From the NCBI GenBank assembly GCA_021792755.1, contig JAJYUA010000009.1, positions 1-64,000 on the forward strand: a stretch of 64,000 nucleotides of DNA. The letters run 5' to 3'. The translations under genes and the position numbers were made by a program. The notes under the pieces are model-generated. The model worked only from the letters and a program-made list of their open reading frames with translations. It ran no database searches and was not told where the DNA came from. Source of the DNA: Pseudomonadota bacterium (lineage in GTDB: Bacteria; Pseudomonadota; Gammaproteobacteria; Steroidobacterales; Steroidobacteraceae). Positions 1 through 9,032 of this stretch are shown here, one piece after another; the first letter of the stretch is position 1; the number at the start of each line of letters is the position of its first letter.

Positions 1-126
1 GCCGCCGGCGCCGGCGTGCAATGGAGTTTCGGCAACTGGGCGGTGCGCGGGGAATACGAGCGTTTCGATGCCCTCGGCGAGCATCCGGACCTGCTGTCGG
101 TGGGCATGACCTGGACGATCCTGTAG
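1..126 (+). CDS. C-terminal end of an outer-membrane beta-barrel protein (partial)
   Basis: Only the last 41 residues lie in the window, read in frame from base 1 to a TAG stop. They alternate hydrophobic and polar residues (VQWSFGNWAVRGEYERF, then LLSVGMTWTIL), the pattern of the last two strands of a small OmpA-like outer-membrane barrel. In that family the final strand carries the insertion signal for the Bam complex and usually ends in an aromatic residue; here it ends in Leu. The barrel call is inference from strand pattern on a short fragment. The 220 bases after the stop hold no convincing gene. Confidence 0.5.
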   Translation, partial: AAGAGVQWSFGNWAVRGEYERFDALGEHPDLLSVGMTWTIL

Positions 127-346
127 GACCGGATCATCGCCCCTCTGCGAGCGTGGGCGTGTCCAGGACCAGCGCATCAACCACTCTCAACGCTACGGTA
201 GCTGTGAAGAAAGGACTTCACCATGATAGAGTCCCCCGGACATCGGTTTCGACAACGGGGAAACGCGGGTCTGGTGTCGAAAGGGGAACACTGCGGGTGA
301 GCTGGCGCTGCGGCGTTTCCCGAAAGATCAGCACGAGGCCCGGGGC

Positions 347-910
347 TCAGCGGCCTCGGGCGGGCCTGATGTCGGGCATCAGAACTTCGGCACTCAGGTG
401 GGTGCCGAGGGTGAGCTGATGAGGAACGCAGTTCGACCCGTAGCTGATGCGGCGGGTGGTGAACAGCGGCAGGAAAGTTACCTTGAACTGCTCGATCAGC
501 TCGCAGTTGCCTTGCTCCTCGAAACCGGCGTTGCTCGGCATGAGCACGATTCTTTGCCAGTGCGCCAGAATCACCGGACCGGCCTTGTCACCGTGTTCCG
601 AGGAGACAGGAACGAGCACCTGCATGACCACCCTCACGCCAGGGAAAGGGTCGACGCCGACGGGCTTGCTGCACCCATACTCGCGGACCTCGAGATGGCG
701 AGCGCCTGCCTTCCGAAGCATGTGCCGGATCTGGTCACGCAGTCCGCCGCAGGAGTAGCGGGTGGTGAAGCCCTGATAGAAAAAGGTGACGCGACGAAGC
801 GCCCAGACGGCCTCGATACCACCGTGCGCCGCTGCTGCTGCAGGCAGCGTGCCAAGCACAGCCCCTGCCACTGCGGCGGTGATCGCCAGAGAAAGCGCCT
901 TGAAACGCAT
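347..910 (-). CDS. Exported hypothetical protein with four cysteines
   Basis: Predicted 187-residue secreted protein of unknown function. I chose the ATG at 910 because AAGAGG sits about 9 bases upstream and it opens directly into a signal peptide (MRFKALSLAITAAVAGAVL, then an Ala-rich cleavage region near residues 25-30). The frame is open further upstream to 1156, but that extension looks like noncoding sequence. The mature part has four Cys (YSCGGLRD, EYGCSKP, GNCELIEQ, GSNCVPHQ), which could form two periplasmic disulfides. I do not recognise a named domain. The gene lies on the same strand as the aspartic protease upstream of it but about 280 bases away, so co-transcription is uncertain. 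Confidence 0.65.
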   Translation of the reverse strand: MRFKALSLAITAAVAGAVLGTLPAAAAAHGGIEAVWALRRVTFFYQGFTTRYSCGGLRDQIRHMLRKAGARHLEVREYGCSKPVGVDPFPGVRVVMQVLVPVSSEHGDKAGPVILAHWQRIVLMPSNAGFEEQGNCELIEQFKVTFLPLFTTRRISYGSNCVPHQLTLGTHLSAEVLMPDIRPARGR

Positions 911-1192
911 GGGGGGCATCCTCTTGGGCTGCCTGATGTACGCGATCCGCTCGACTAGCAACGCACCCGGGAGGTCGCGGTTGACGCGCTGAGCTCCGCC
1001 TCGGCGCAGGGCGAAGGCCCACTTGGCGCAATCACGGAACCGAGCGGCCCTGCTACCACACAGGGAAGCCTCCGCAGCGCTCGCGATTGCTCTTGCCGTT
1101 CCCGTCGCGAGCGTGAGCCAAGCCCGGGCGAAGTACCCGACCGGCCGACAGCGCAAGTGACACGGTCGCTGCCGTATAGACGGCGAGGGCCA

Positions 1193-2152
1193 TCAGCCGC
1201 CGGGCAAGGAAAGACCTGCGTCAAATATCGAGACTGGCCGGGGCGAGGTCCGGAGGTACACGCGGGCTCGCGAATAGTCGAGCACCAGGGAATCCACTGC
1301 GCTCAGCACATCCATGCCGATGATCACCGCCGGGCGTGAATTGAGGTGCCATTCCGTGAAGATGGGAACATCGGAATACACGATGGGAACGTGCTCGATC
1401 TTGGCTGGCCCGAGAATCATCGGCGGCGCGAAAGCTCTGGTGCCGGCGGAAACCTGTTGTGTGACACCGTATATCGGTGTTGTCGCAGCCACGTCGCGCC
1501 GGGCAAGCAATGCTTTGCGCAGTGCCGGGTTGCCCAAGGTTTCGGGCGATCCGGTGTCGATGACGGCCTCGACCTCGACTCCCCCGACGGTTGCTCGGAC
1601 CATCAGCAGTCCGCCGGGAGTGCGCGTGGCGTGGATGTCGAGAAAGCCCCAGAGCATTCCCGGGCTCGACCGGACGATCGATACGCGATGATGACGAAAA
1701 TCGACCACGATCCGCACCGGACCGAAGCCGGCCATGCCGAGAATGCCGTCGAGATGGGCCATGATGGGACTCGTACAGATGGGCATGCGTACATCAGTCT
1801 TGACGATCCGCCCCACCTGCAGCCGCCGGATCAGCACCCAGGGCAGAGGCTCCGTGCCGGTAACCCCCTCGACCCGCTCCACCACGCCCTGACCCAGAGC
1901 AAGCCCAAGCGCCTTCACCAGCCGCGGGGAGATCATCGAGCCATTCGCCCCCGTGTCGACCAGAAACTGGAACGGCCCCTTGCCGTCGATCATGACCGGC
2001 ACGAGGACCTGGTCAGCCCGGTCGATCCGGGTCGGAGCAGACGATAGCAGACCCGGCGAGCGCGGCGCCGAAGCTGTGGCGGGCCGGACCGCCGCTCCCG
2101 CGACTGCGGGCAATAATGCCGCAATCAACAGAATCTGCATGCGGGCATGCAT
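1193..2152 (-). CDS. Exported retropepsin-like aspartic protease with two DTG motifs
   Basis: A 319-residue protein with an N-terminal signal peptide (MHARMQILLIAALLPAVAGA), so it probably works in the periplasm. Two copies of the aspartic-protease signature are visible: FLVDTGANGSM at residues 64-73 and AVIDTGSPETL near 197-207, with a hydrophobic LDGILGM segment at about 134-140. Retropepsins act as dimers with one catalytic Asp per subunit, so this chain looks like a fused two-lobe version of the bacterial aspartyl-protease family. The start at 2152 follows a GGGGG stretch; an internal Met at residue 5 is an alternative. The substrate is unknown. It lies just downstream of the terminator of the TonB receptor gene. 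Confidence 0.8.
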   Translation of the reverse strand: MHARMQILLIAALLPAVAGAAVRPATASAPRSPGLLSSAPTRIDRADQVLVPVMIDGKGPFQFLVDTGANGSMISPRLVKALGLALGQGVVERVEGVTGTEPLPWVLIRRLQVGRIVKTDVRMPICTSPIMAHLDGILGMAGFGPVRIVVDFRHHRVSIVRSSPGMLWGFLDIHATRTPGGLLMVRATVGGVEVEAVIDTGSPETLGNPALRKALLARRDVAATTPIYGVTQQVSAGTRAFAPPMILGPAKIEHVPIVYSDVPIFTEWHLNSRPAVIIGMDVLSAVDSLVLDYSRARVYLRTSPRPVSIFDAGLSLPGG

Positions 2153-2235
2153 ACGGAACCCCCGGTCGTTTCACTCGAGCTCCGCCGCAGACTATACGCC
2201 CGATGCGCACGGCCGGCGCAACCGGGTCGAGCGCA

Positions 2236-2265
2236 CAGAAAAAAGCCCTGCGCGAGACAGGGCTT
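2236..2265 (-). terminator. Rho-independent terminator downstream of the TonB receptor gene
   Basis: A perfect 8-bp stem (AAGCCCTG at 2243-2250 against CAGGGCTT at 2258-2265, 7-base loop). On the minus strand the stem is followed directly by a run of six T. It lies about 135 bases past the stop of the reverse-strand TonB receptor gene and before the aspartic protease gene. Confidence 0.75.
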
Positions 2266-2344
2266 CAAGTCAACCTCTAGCGTGATCGCATCCACGTAGC
2301 ACCGGGCCGCCGACCGGATGAGACCACGGCTCTGCGCCGCAGAA

Positions 2345-2376
2345 GCCGGGTATCCGCGCAACGGCGGATACCCGGC
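2345..2376. repeat. Perfect 13-bp inverted repeat in the 3' region of the TonB receptor gene
   Basis: GCCGGGTATCCGC at 2345-2357 is matched exactly by its reverse complement at 2364-2376 across a 6-base loop. It starts 25 bases after the receptor stop and has no T-run on either side, so it is not a classical terminator. It could be an mRNA-stabilising hairpin or a REP-like extragenic palindrome. I did not notice a second copy in the window. Confidence 0.7.
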
Positions 2377-2400
2377 GAACGCACGCAAATTACCGCAGCA

Positions 2401-5256
2401 TCAGAGGAACTTGTACTTCAGATTGAGATAAAAGTCCCGCAATATGGGGTTCGCAAAGAGCGCATCGTAGCCTGCCGCAAAGTTATTTTGCGATGCGTTG
2501 GTGAACGGCGGACTCGTGTTGAACAGATTGCGAATGCCAAACAGCACCGTCAGACCGTGAACCGGCTTGTAGGAGGTGTAGGCATCCCAGGTCGAGAGGC
2601 TTCCCACCTTCCTCTGCGGGCCAGAGTTGGTCGGGCCAATACCGAACTCGTCGATGTAGGACGAGTAGAAGCGGTTGGAGAGTCCCGCGCCCCACTTGCC
2701 CTGCGGACTGGTCCAGTCGACCCTCAGCATGTGTTCCCATCTCATCGCCGGCTGATACAGATTCCCTCCCTGGTACCAACCCACTAGGTTGAGAGTGGGA
2801 CCGCCGTTGTACTCCTGCAGCCGGAACTGCGTGACCGCGGTCCCTTCCAGGTCCTCGCGGAACACCCCGAACCGGGTCTGTTGCATGTACTTGATGCTGA
2901 CATCGAATCCGTCGGTCGTGATGTGTCCCGTATTCTGATCGGTCAGCACGATGTACCCGCAGGTCGGTTGCGTGTAAGGATTGCAGTACGTGGCCTCCTC
3001 GATCGACGGAGTGAGCGTCCCGCTGTTGTTCGTCACGATGCTACTCGTGAATCCGCTCGGATTGCCGTAGATGGCCGTCGCCGGAATCGCCCCAATGGTG
3101 TTCTTCAGGAGGATCCTGTAATAGTCCAGCGTAATTCCCAGATTCCGGACCGGCTCGACGATGACGCCGAGATCGAAATTCTCCGATGTTTCGGGCGTCA
3201 GCTTCCTGTTTCCGCCGAACAGTCCCAGTCCCTGCGTGTTGCAAACCGGTTGACTCCACTCGCTGTTGTAGTTGCCAGCTGAGCAGAACGGGTTTCCATT
3301 CCCCATTTGACCGCTGGTCGAGGCAGCCATGAAATTCGGCTGGTACAGGTCGAAGAGCGGAGGCGCGCGGAATCCGGTGGATGCCGCCCCTCGAAAGGTC
3401 AGGTAGCGGAACGGTTGATAGCGCACCGTCAGCTTCCCGTTGTTGGTCTTGCCGAAATCGCTGTACCGGTCCTCACGATCCGATATGTCGACATCGAGCT
3501 GTTTTGACATCGGCACGTTTAGCTCGACGAAGACCGCCTGTGCGGTGCGACTCCCTTGGACTGCGGAACTCGAAAGTCCAGTTGCGGCGCTTACCAGGTT
3601 GTTATAGGGGGTGGTGGCGCTTTCGAAGCTGTCCCCGCGCACATCGAAGCCGACCGCCAAGACCGCATCATGACCCGCGTCGAAGGCGTCGCCCAGCCGG
3701 TGGCTGGCGTGGCCGCTGACGCTCCATCGCCTCATCTTGCCGGCTTCATATACGCCGTTGATATAACTGCTGTTGATCAAAGCCTGTCCGGCCGCGGTCT
3801 GCGGGCCGAAGGGATTGATCAGGTTGCTGATGATCGGAACGCCGGTCACGGGGTCGGTGGTGGGCGCAAGCACCGACTCATTGGGATAGCCCGCGACATT
3901 GCCGTCCGTGTTCAGATTCTGGCTCCAGTTGAGATTGAGCGTGTAGTTCCAACCCTCGTTGTCTCCCGAGAACGTCAACAGAGCCCTTTGTTCGGTATTG
4001 ATGTTGTCATTGTAGCGGTTGTTGTTGGGATCGGTCCAAACCGCATCGATGGGGCCGCCCAGAACCGGCGGCTGACTGCAGGTCGTGTAGTATGACTCGC
4101 ACGTCAGCCCGGCGCCCGTCGGGTAGTAGTTCGGATCGGCCTGGGGCGTCATCTCGAAGAAATAGAACATGGGACCGGACCAGGCGGTCAATTTGGAGCG
4201 GGTGTAGAAGTACTGCAGGCGCAGGGTGTTATTTTCGGGCAGCGCCTTGGTGAAGGACACCAGCGCAGACGCTTCGTACGACTTCGGGATCAGGTCTGTC
4301 GCGGCGGAATATCGGTAGGCGCAGTTGCCGAAATAGGTGGTCAGCTCCGGATTGCCCGTGCAGGCTGGAAAGTCGGGCTGCCAGTACTGGGGGCCACCAG
4401 CGGACGTAGGTAGGCCATCTTCAATGGTCGCCGGCCACGTTCCGGGATTGTTCGTACTGGCGACGCCCAGCGCCGGATAAAAGCCCTCGGCGGTAAACGA
4501 CCGCTGCGACGCCTTCAGCTCCTGCTGCCCGGTGTAACTTCCCGTGATCATGAAGTTGTAGCCATCGCGGACCAGATCGCCATGGCCGAAGGTGAAGTCG
4601 ATGTCGCCCGAGCCGCCGCCCGCTTCCTGCGGGTGGTCGAGAGTGGCATCGATTTCGGCCCCCTGGTAATTTTTCTTGGTGATGAAGTTGATGACACCCG
4701 CGATGGCGTCCGAGCCGTACAGCGCCGAGGCGCCTTCCCGCAGCACCTGGACGCTCTGGATCGCCGAGAACGGGATGCCGCTCAAGTCAACCGCATCGCC
4801 CGTAAAAGCATTGGCGGCCAGCCGATGGCCGTCCAGGAGGACCAGCGTGCGGCCCTGGCCGAGGCCGCGCAGGTTGGCGTAAGTGCCACCTCCCGAGAAC
4901 GACCCTACGGCTGAGGCGATGTTTGTCGTCGGGTTGTTCGCGGTAACCGTATCCAGCGCCTGCTCCACATTGACGATTCCCATGTTCCTGAGAGACGACG
5001 TCTTGAGAATCGTGATGGCCTGTGCGGTTTCGGCCTCCGTCCTCGGGATCATGGTGCCGGTGACCACGATGGTCTGCAGCTGCGGTGCCGCCGACTGCCG
5101 ACTAGCGGTCGGAGCGGGAACCGCCTGCGGTTGTGGCTTCGGCTTTGGCGTCGGGGCCGGCTTCGCGCTCGCGAGCCCCCCCGCGCCGAACACGGCGATT
5201 GCGCCCACCGCGAGCGCACGCCTCACAGCATGTCTAATAGTGTGATTCACGGTCAT
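2401..5256 (-). CDS. TonB-dependent outer-membrane receptor
   Basis: A 951-residue outer-membrane transporter driven by TonB-ExbBD. The ATG at 5256 follows GGAG with 8-base spacing and opens a signal peptide ending near ASA (residues 29-31). A Pro/Lys-rich linker (PAPTPKPKPQPQAVPAP) comes next, then a TonB-box-like stretch (TIVVTGT, about 62-68). The plug domain contains LDTVTANNPTT, NLRGLGQGRTLVLLDG and ASALYGSDAIAGVINFIT. The long barrel ends in YLNLKYKFL. Many Asn/Tyr/Gly-rich barrel segments fit large receptors for carbohydrates or other organic ligands, but the ligand cannot be read from sequence. No partner transporter is adjacent. A 3' hairpin and a terminator follow the gene. Confidence 0.92.
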   Translation of the reverse strand: MTVNHTIRHAVRRALAVGAIAVFGAGGLASAKPAPTPKPKPQPQAVPAPTASRQSAAPQLQTIVVTGTMIPRTEAETAQAITILKTSSLRNMGIVNVEQALDTVTANNPTTNIASAVGSFSGGGTYANLRGLGQGRTLVLLDGHRLAANAFTGDAVDLSGIPFSAIQSVQVLREGASALYGSDAIAGVINFITKKNYQGAEIDATLDHPQEAGGGSGDIDFTFGHGDLVRDGYNFMITGSYTGQQELKASQRSFTAEGFYPALGVASTNNPGTWPATIEDGLPTSAGGPQYWQPDFPACTGNPELTTYFGNCAYRYSAATDLIPKSYEASALVSFTKALPENNTLRLQYFYTRSKLTAWSGPMFYFFEMTPQADPNYYPTGAGLTCESYYTTCSQPPVLGGPIDAVWTDPNNNRYNDNINTEQRALLTFSGDNEGWNYTLNLNWSQNLNTDGNVAGYPNESVLAPTTDPVTGVPIISNLINPFGPQTAAGQALINSSYINGVYEAGKMRRWSVSGHASHRLGDAFDAGHDAVLAVGFDVRGDSFESATTPYNNLVSAATGLSSSAVQGSRTAQAVFVELNVPMSKQLDVDISDREDRYSDFGKTNNGKLTVRYQPFRYLTFRGAASTGFRAPPLFDLYQPNFMAASTSGQMGNGNPFCSAGNYNSEWSQPVCNTQGLGLFGGNRKLTPETSENFDLGVIVEPVRNLGITLDYYRILLKNTIGAIPATAIYGNPSGFTSSIVTNNSGTLTPSIEEATYCNPYTQPTCGYIVLTDQNTGHITTDGFDVSIKYMQQTRFGVFREDLEGTAVTQFRLQEYNGGPTLNLVGWYQGGNLYQPAMRWEHMLRVDWTSPQGKWGAGLSNRFYSSYIDEFGIGPTNSGPQRKVGSLSTWDAYTSYKPVHGLTVLFGIRNLFNTSPPFTNASQNNFAAGYDALFANPILRDFYLNLKYKFL

Positions 5257-5694
5257 GAATGTACTCCGCGGCGTCCCCGGAGGTCGCCTTCGTGATCGGT
5301 TGTTGTTGGCCCAAGGCCGTTGGGCAAGTTTCCCTGTTTCAATACCTTCTCCCAGGAGCAAAGATGCCTTTGCCCCTCGGATCATGTGGCGGAGAATACA
5401 CGCGCATGGCTCGAACTGCAAAGATCTGACGCCAGGGGTCGCCGGGCCGCTGCGCCGGGCCGCTCACGACATCTCGTTGATTAATCAGGCGGTATTACCA
5501 GGATTTCCGGAACGGCTCCGCGCGTTGTTCTTGCGCAACACCTGAACGGAAGTATTGTTGTACCAGCGCAATTTTGTTTTATATCAGGAATGAGGGCGGG
5601 CCGACTCGAGAGGAATCGTGCGGCACGACGCGCCGGCTGCGCCCCAGGGAGCGCCCGGCACACGACGAAACGAGTGAAACGGCCGACGAGCCGA
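5257..5694 (-). promoter_or_regulatory. Non-coding upstream region of the TonB receptor gene with two adjacent palindromes
   Basis: No gene is visible in this 438-base stretch. It contains TGATTAATCA (5478-5487, perfect palindrome) and, three bases on, GGTATTACC (5491-5499, GGTA-T-TACC). They lie about 220-240 bases upstream of the receptor start. They could be regulator sites for the receptor promoter, which I could not place. The part nearer 5600-5694 simply trails the DUF192 gene. Confidence 0.3.
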
Positions 5695-6201
5695 CTATTT
5701 GGGCTCGATCGGGCGCCAGCGGACGCGCGAGCCGACCGTGATGCCGAGCTTGCGCGCTTCCCCGCCGCGGATCTCGACGACGGCCTCCACCGGTGCGCCC
5801 GAGGAGAGCACCGCGAGGGAGAACGGCTTGGCATTGGCGATGATCTTCTCGATCCGCCCGTCGGGGGCGACGAACAGCATATCGAGCGGGATATAGGTGT
5901 TCTTCATCCAGAACTGCGCGACCTCGGGGGGACTCATCGGGAAAATCATCCCCTCATCGGCCGGCAGGTCGCGCACGAACATCAGCCCCTGCGCCTGGCG
6001 CGCGAGGGTATCGGCGATCCACACCCGGAAGCGATCCACGCGGCCGGCCGCGCTGATCGCCAGGGCGGCGCGCGGGAAGTGCGACAGCTTCTCGATGGGC
6101 ATGATCTGCGCGCGCCCCGCCGCCGGCCCGAGCGAAATGGCGAGCAGCGCCGTACCGGCGAGCGCCGTGGACAATCGGCTCTTGCAGCGCATTCCCATCA
6201 T
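5695..6201 (-). CDS. DUF192 family exported protein
   Basis: A 168-residue protein with an N-terminal signal peptide (about residues 1-31) followed by a DUF192 domain (about 50-165). Family hallmarks are visible: a modest N-terminal strand segment, QGLMFVRDLPADEGMIFPM, then FWMKNTYIPLDMLFVAPDG, and a C-terminal beta segment ending VGSRVRW. DUF192 proteins are small periplasmic or secreted proteins of unresolved function found in many bacteria and archaea. AGGGGG lies just upstream of the chosen ATG. The gene is divergent from glgP with about 180 bases between the starts, and is not obviously related to the glycogen cluster. Confidence 0.88.
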   Translation of the reverse strand: MMGMRCKSRLSTALAGTALLAISLGPAAGRAQIMPIEKLSHFPRAALAISAAGRVDRFRVWIADTLARQAQGLMFVRDLPADEGMIFPMSPPEVAQFWMKNTYIPLDMLFVAPDGRIEKIIANAKPFSLAVLSSGAPVEAVVEIRGGEARKLGITVGSRVRWRPIEPK

Positions 6202-6382
6202 GGCGGCCCCCTGGATCCGGAATGATTTTGCGGACGAGCGTGAAGTGTACCCGCTGTGCGCCAGCCCGCGCGAGCCGCCGGCCGGAGCACGGGAAGCGGC
6301 GCAGAGTGCGGGATTGATCGGGACGCCGCCGCCGCCGAGCGGCTAGACTTCACGCACCGATTCCGGTCCCACTCCTGGTTCC

Positions 6383-8971
6383 ATGCGCAACACCCTGCTC
6401 GAAATCACCCCGTCCGCGCCCGAAGCGCTCTCGCGCCTGCGCGAGCTCGCCAGCAACCTTTTTTTCAGCTGGCACCGGCCGATCCGCGCCCTGTTCGAGG
6501 ACCTCGACCCCGAGCTCTGGAGCCAATGCGGTGGCAATCCGCGGATGATGCTGCGCACGCTCGAGCAGGCGGCGCTCGATCGGGCCGCCCAGAATCCCGT
6601 TTACCTCGCCCGCTACCACGAGGCCCTGGCGACGCTCGACGGGTACCTGGCCGCGCGGCCGCACAGTGACGAGCCGCTCACGGCGTATTTCTGCGCCGAG
6701 TACGGCTTCCACGAGAGCTTCCCGATCTACTCCGGCGGGCTCGGGGTGCTGGCGGGGGATTACTGCAAGGCCGCGAGCGACGCCGGCGCCCCGTTCGTGG
6801 CGGTGGGGCTGCTCTACGAGCAGGGCTATTTCACGCAGACGGTCGATGACGATGGGGTGCAGCAGGCCGAGTACCGCGCGCACGATCCTCGCGATCTGCC
6901 CGTGGAGCCGGTGCACACCGCCGGCGGCGAATGGGTCAGGGTCGGCGTGCGCATCGCCGGGCGCGACGTGGTCTCGCGCATCTGGAAGGCGCAGGCCGGC
7001 CGGATCACGGTCTACCTGCTCGACACCAACACGCCGGAGAACGCCCCCTCGGACCGCGACATCACCCGGCGGCTCTATGGCGGGGACGAGGCGACCCGCA
7101 TCCGCCAGGAGATGATCCTCGGCATCGGCGGGGTGCGCGCGCTGCGCGTGCTGGGGCTGTCGCCCTCGGTCTGGCACCTGAACGAGGGCCACGCCGCCTT
7201 CCTCATTCTGGAGCTGCTGCGCGAGCACGTGGCCAACGGCCTGCCCTTCGATGCGGCGCTCGAGGCCACCGCCGCCGCCTGCGTGTTCACCACGCACACG
7301 CCGGTCGCGGCGGGCCACGACACCTTCGGCCATGGGCTCATCCTCGATCACTTCCACGACTTCATCCGCGAGCTCGGCGTGCCGATCGAGCGCTTCCTCG
7401 AGCTCGGGCACTCGCCCTCGGCGCCGGGCTATTTCAACATGACTCATCTGGCGCTCAATGGCGCGCGGCAGATCAACGGCGTCAGCCGCATCCACGGCGG
7501 CGTCTCCCAGCGCCTCTGCGCCAGCCGCTGGCCGGAGATCCGCCCGGAGGACAACCCCGTCGGCTTCGTGACCAATGGCGTGCACCTGCCGACCTTCCTG
7601 CACAAGCTCTGGGCGGAGTTCTTCGACCGCGAGCTCGGCGAGGCCTGGCGCGCGCGCATGAACGACATTGCATTCTGGCAGAAGCTGCACGGACTGCCCG
7701 ACGAGCGCTTCTGGGGCACCGGGCAGGAGGTCAAGTCGCGGATGCTGCAGGCGGTCCGAGACCGCCTGCAGCGCGAGTACGCCCGCAAGGGATCGAGCCT
7801 TGCGCAGCTGCGCCACGTCACGCGCTTTCTCGATCCCGCCAGGCCCGATGTGCTCACCCTCGGCTTCGCGCGCCGCTTCGCCACCTACAAGCGCGCGACG
7901 CTGCTGCTGCGCGACCGCGCGCGCCTGGCACGCCTGCTGAAGAATCCCGAGCGGCCGGTGGTGCTGCTCTTCGCCGGCAAGGCGCACCCGGCGGACGAGC
8001 CCGGAAAGCAGGTGCTGCGCGAGATCCGCCAGCTCATGACCTCCCCGGAGTTCATCGGCCGCATCGTCTTTCTCGAGGACTATGACCTGCAGCTCGCCCG
8101 CTCGCTCGTCTCGGGCGTGGACGTTTGGCTCAACAATCCCGTCTACCCGCTGGAGGCGAGCGGCACCTCCGGGATGAAGGCAGCCATCAACGGCAGGCTG
8201 AACCTGAGCGTTCTCGACGGCTGGTGGGCCGAGGGCTGCATGCAGGACAACGGCTGGGGCATCCCTCCGGCGCGCGTGCAGGACCCGGAGCGGCGCGACA
8301 CGCTCGAGTCGGCGCTGATCCTCGACACCCTGGAGGAGGAAGTGATTCCGCTTTACTACGAGCGCTGCGCGGAGGGCTATTCGCGCGAGTGGGTGATGCG
8401 CTGCAAGCGCGCCATGAGCACCGTCATCCCGCGCTTCAACATGGAGCGGATGCTGCGGGACTATTCGCGCAATCTGTACCGAACGGCGGACCGCCACTAC
8501 CGCCGGCTCGCGCAGGAGGATTTCGCCGGCGCCCGGCGCCTCGCGGAGTGGAAACAGCGGGTCCGCCAGGCCTGGAGCCGGGTCAGCCTGCGGATGCTCA
8601 CCGACACGGCGACCGAGCTCACCGACACGGCGATCGAGCTCACCCGCGGCGAGTGGCTGCGCCTGCGCGTGGCGGTGAGCTTGAACGGCCTCCAGCCGCA
8701 GGACGTGCGGGTGGAGTTCGTGGCGCGCCGGCTGCTGCCCGCCGCCAATCTCGAGGCGCCGCCGCTGTGCTCGTATGGACAGACCGAGCACGAGGGGGTG
8801 TGGAAGGCGATATTGCAGCCCACAGGCGAGTGGGAGGGGGATGGGGCGGCGGTCTTTGCCCTCGATGCAGAGCCGCCGGGCTGCGGCCAGTTCGCCACCG
8901 AGATACGCATCCATCCCTGGCACGAGATGCTCACCCACGGGCACGACCTCGGGCAGATGAAATGGCTTTGA
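6383..8971 (+). CDS. glgP: Alpha-glucan (glycogen/maltodextrin) phosphorylase
   Basis: A cytosolic PLP enzyme that releases glucose-1-phosphate from alpha-1,4-glucans. At 862 residues it matches the alpha-glucan phosphorylase subfamily that carries an N-terminal DUF3417 domain (about 10-115: NLFFSWHRPIRALFEDLDPE). The phosphorylase core begins with YFCAEYGFHESFPIYSGGLG. GTSGMKAAING carries the PLP-binding Lys at about residue 599, followed by LDGWWAEG. It is the first gene of a forward cluster with glgC, a GH57 glycosidase and a WHy lipoprotein, so degradation and synthesis of storage glucan are probably co-regulated. No strong SD is seen before the ATG. Confidence 0.95.
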   Translation: MRNTLLEITPSAPEALSRLRELASNLFFSWHRPIRALFEDLDPELWSQCGGNPRMMLRTLEQAALDRAAQNPVYLARYHEALATLDGYLAARPHSDEPLTAYFCAEYGFHESFPIYSGGLGVLAGDYCKAASDAGAPFVAVGLLYEQGYFTQTVDDDGVQQAEYRAHDPRDLPVEPVHTAGGEWVRVGVRIAGRDVVSRIWKAQAGRITVYLLDTNTPENAPSDRDITRRLYGGDEATRIRQEMILGIGGVRALRVLGLSPSVWHLNEGHAAFLILELLREHVANGLPFDAALEATAAACVFTTHTPVAAGHDTFGHGLILDHFHDFIRELGVPIERFLELGHSPSAPGYFNMTHLALNGARQINGVSRIHGGVSQRLCASRWPEIRPEDNPVGFVTNGVHLPTFLHKLWAEFFDRELGEAWRARMNDIAFWQKLHGLPDERFWGTGQEVKSRMLQAVRDRLQREYARKGSSLAQLRHVTRFLDPARPDVLTLGFARRFATYKRATLLLRDRARLARLLKNPERPVVLLFAGKAHPADEPGKQVLREIRQLMTSPEFIGRIVFLEDYDLQLARSLVSGVDVWLNNPVYPLEASGTSGMKAAINGRLNLSVLDGWWAEGCMQDNGWGIPPARVQDPERRDTLESALILDTLEEEVIPLYYERCAEGYSREWVMRCKRAMSTVIPRFNMERMLRDYSRNLYRTADRHYRRLAQEDFAGARRLAEWKQRVRQAWSRVSLRMLTDTATELTDTAIELTRGEWLRLRVAVSLNGLQPQDVRVEFVARRLLPAANLEAPPLCSYGQTEHEGVWKAILQPTGEWEGDGAAVFALDAEPPGCGQFATEIRIHPWHEMLTHGHDLGQMKWL

Positions 8972-9032
8972 ATCGCCTTTGAGGCTGATACGATAGGACA
9001 CGGACCAGCCAGCCGGCCTCGGGGGGCCCTTG

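Noticed and set aside
223-300. 25-residue frame with AAAGGA before its ATG (MIESPGHRFRQ...)
   Set aside because: The SD-like match alone is weak evidence; no hydrophobic or conserved character and no operon context.
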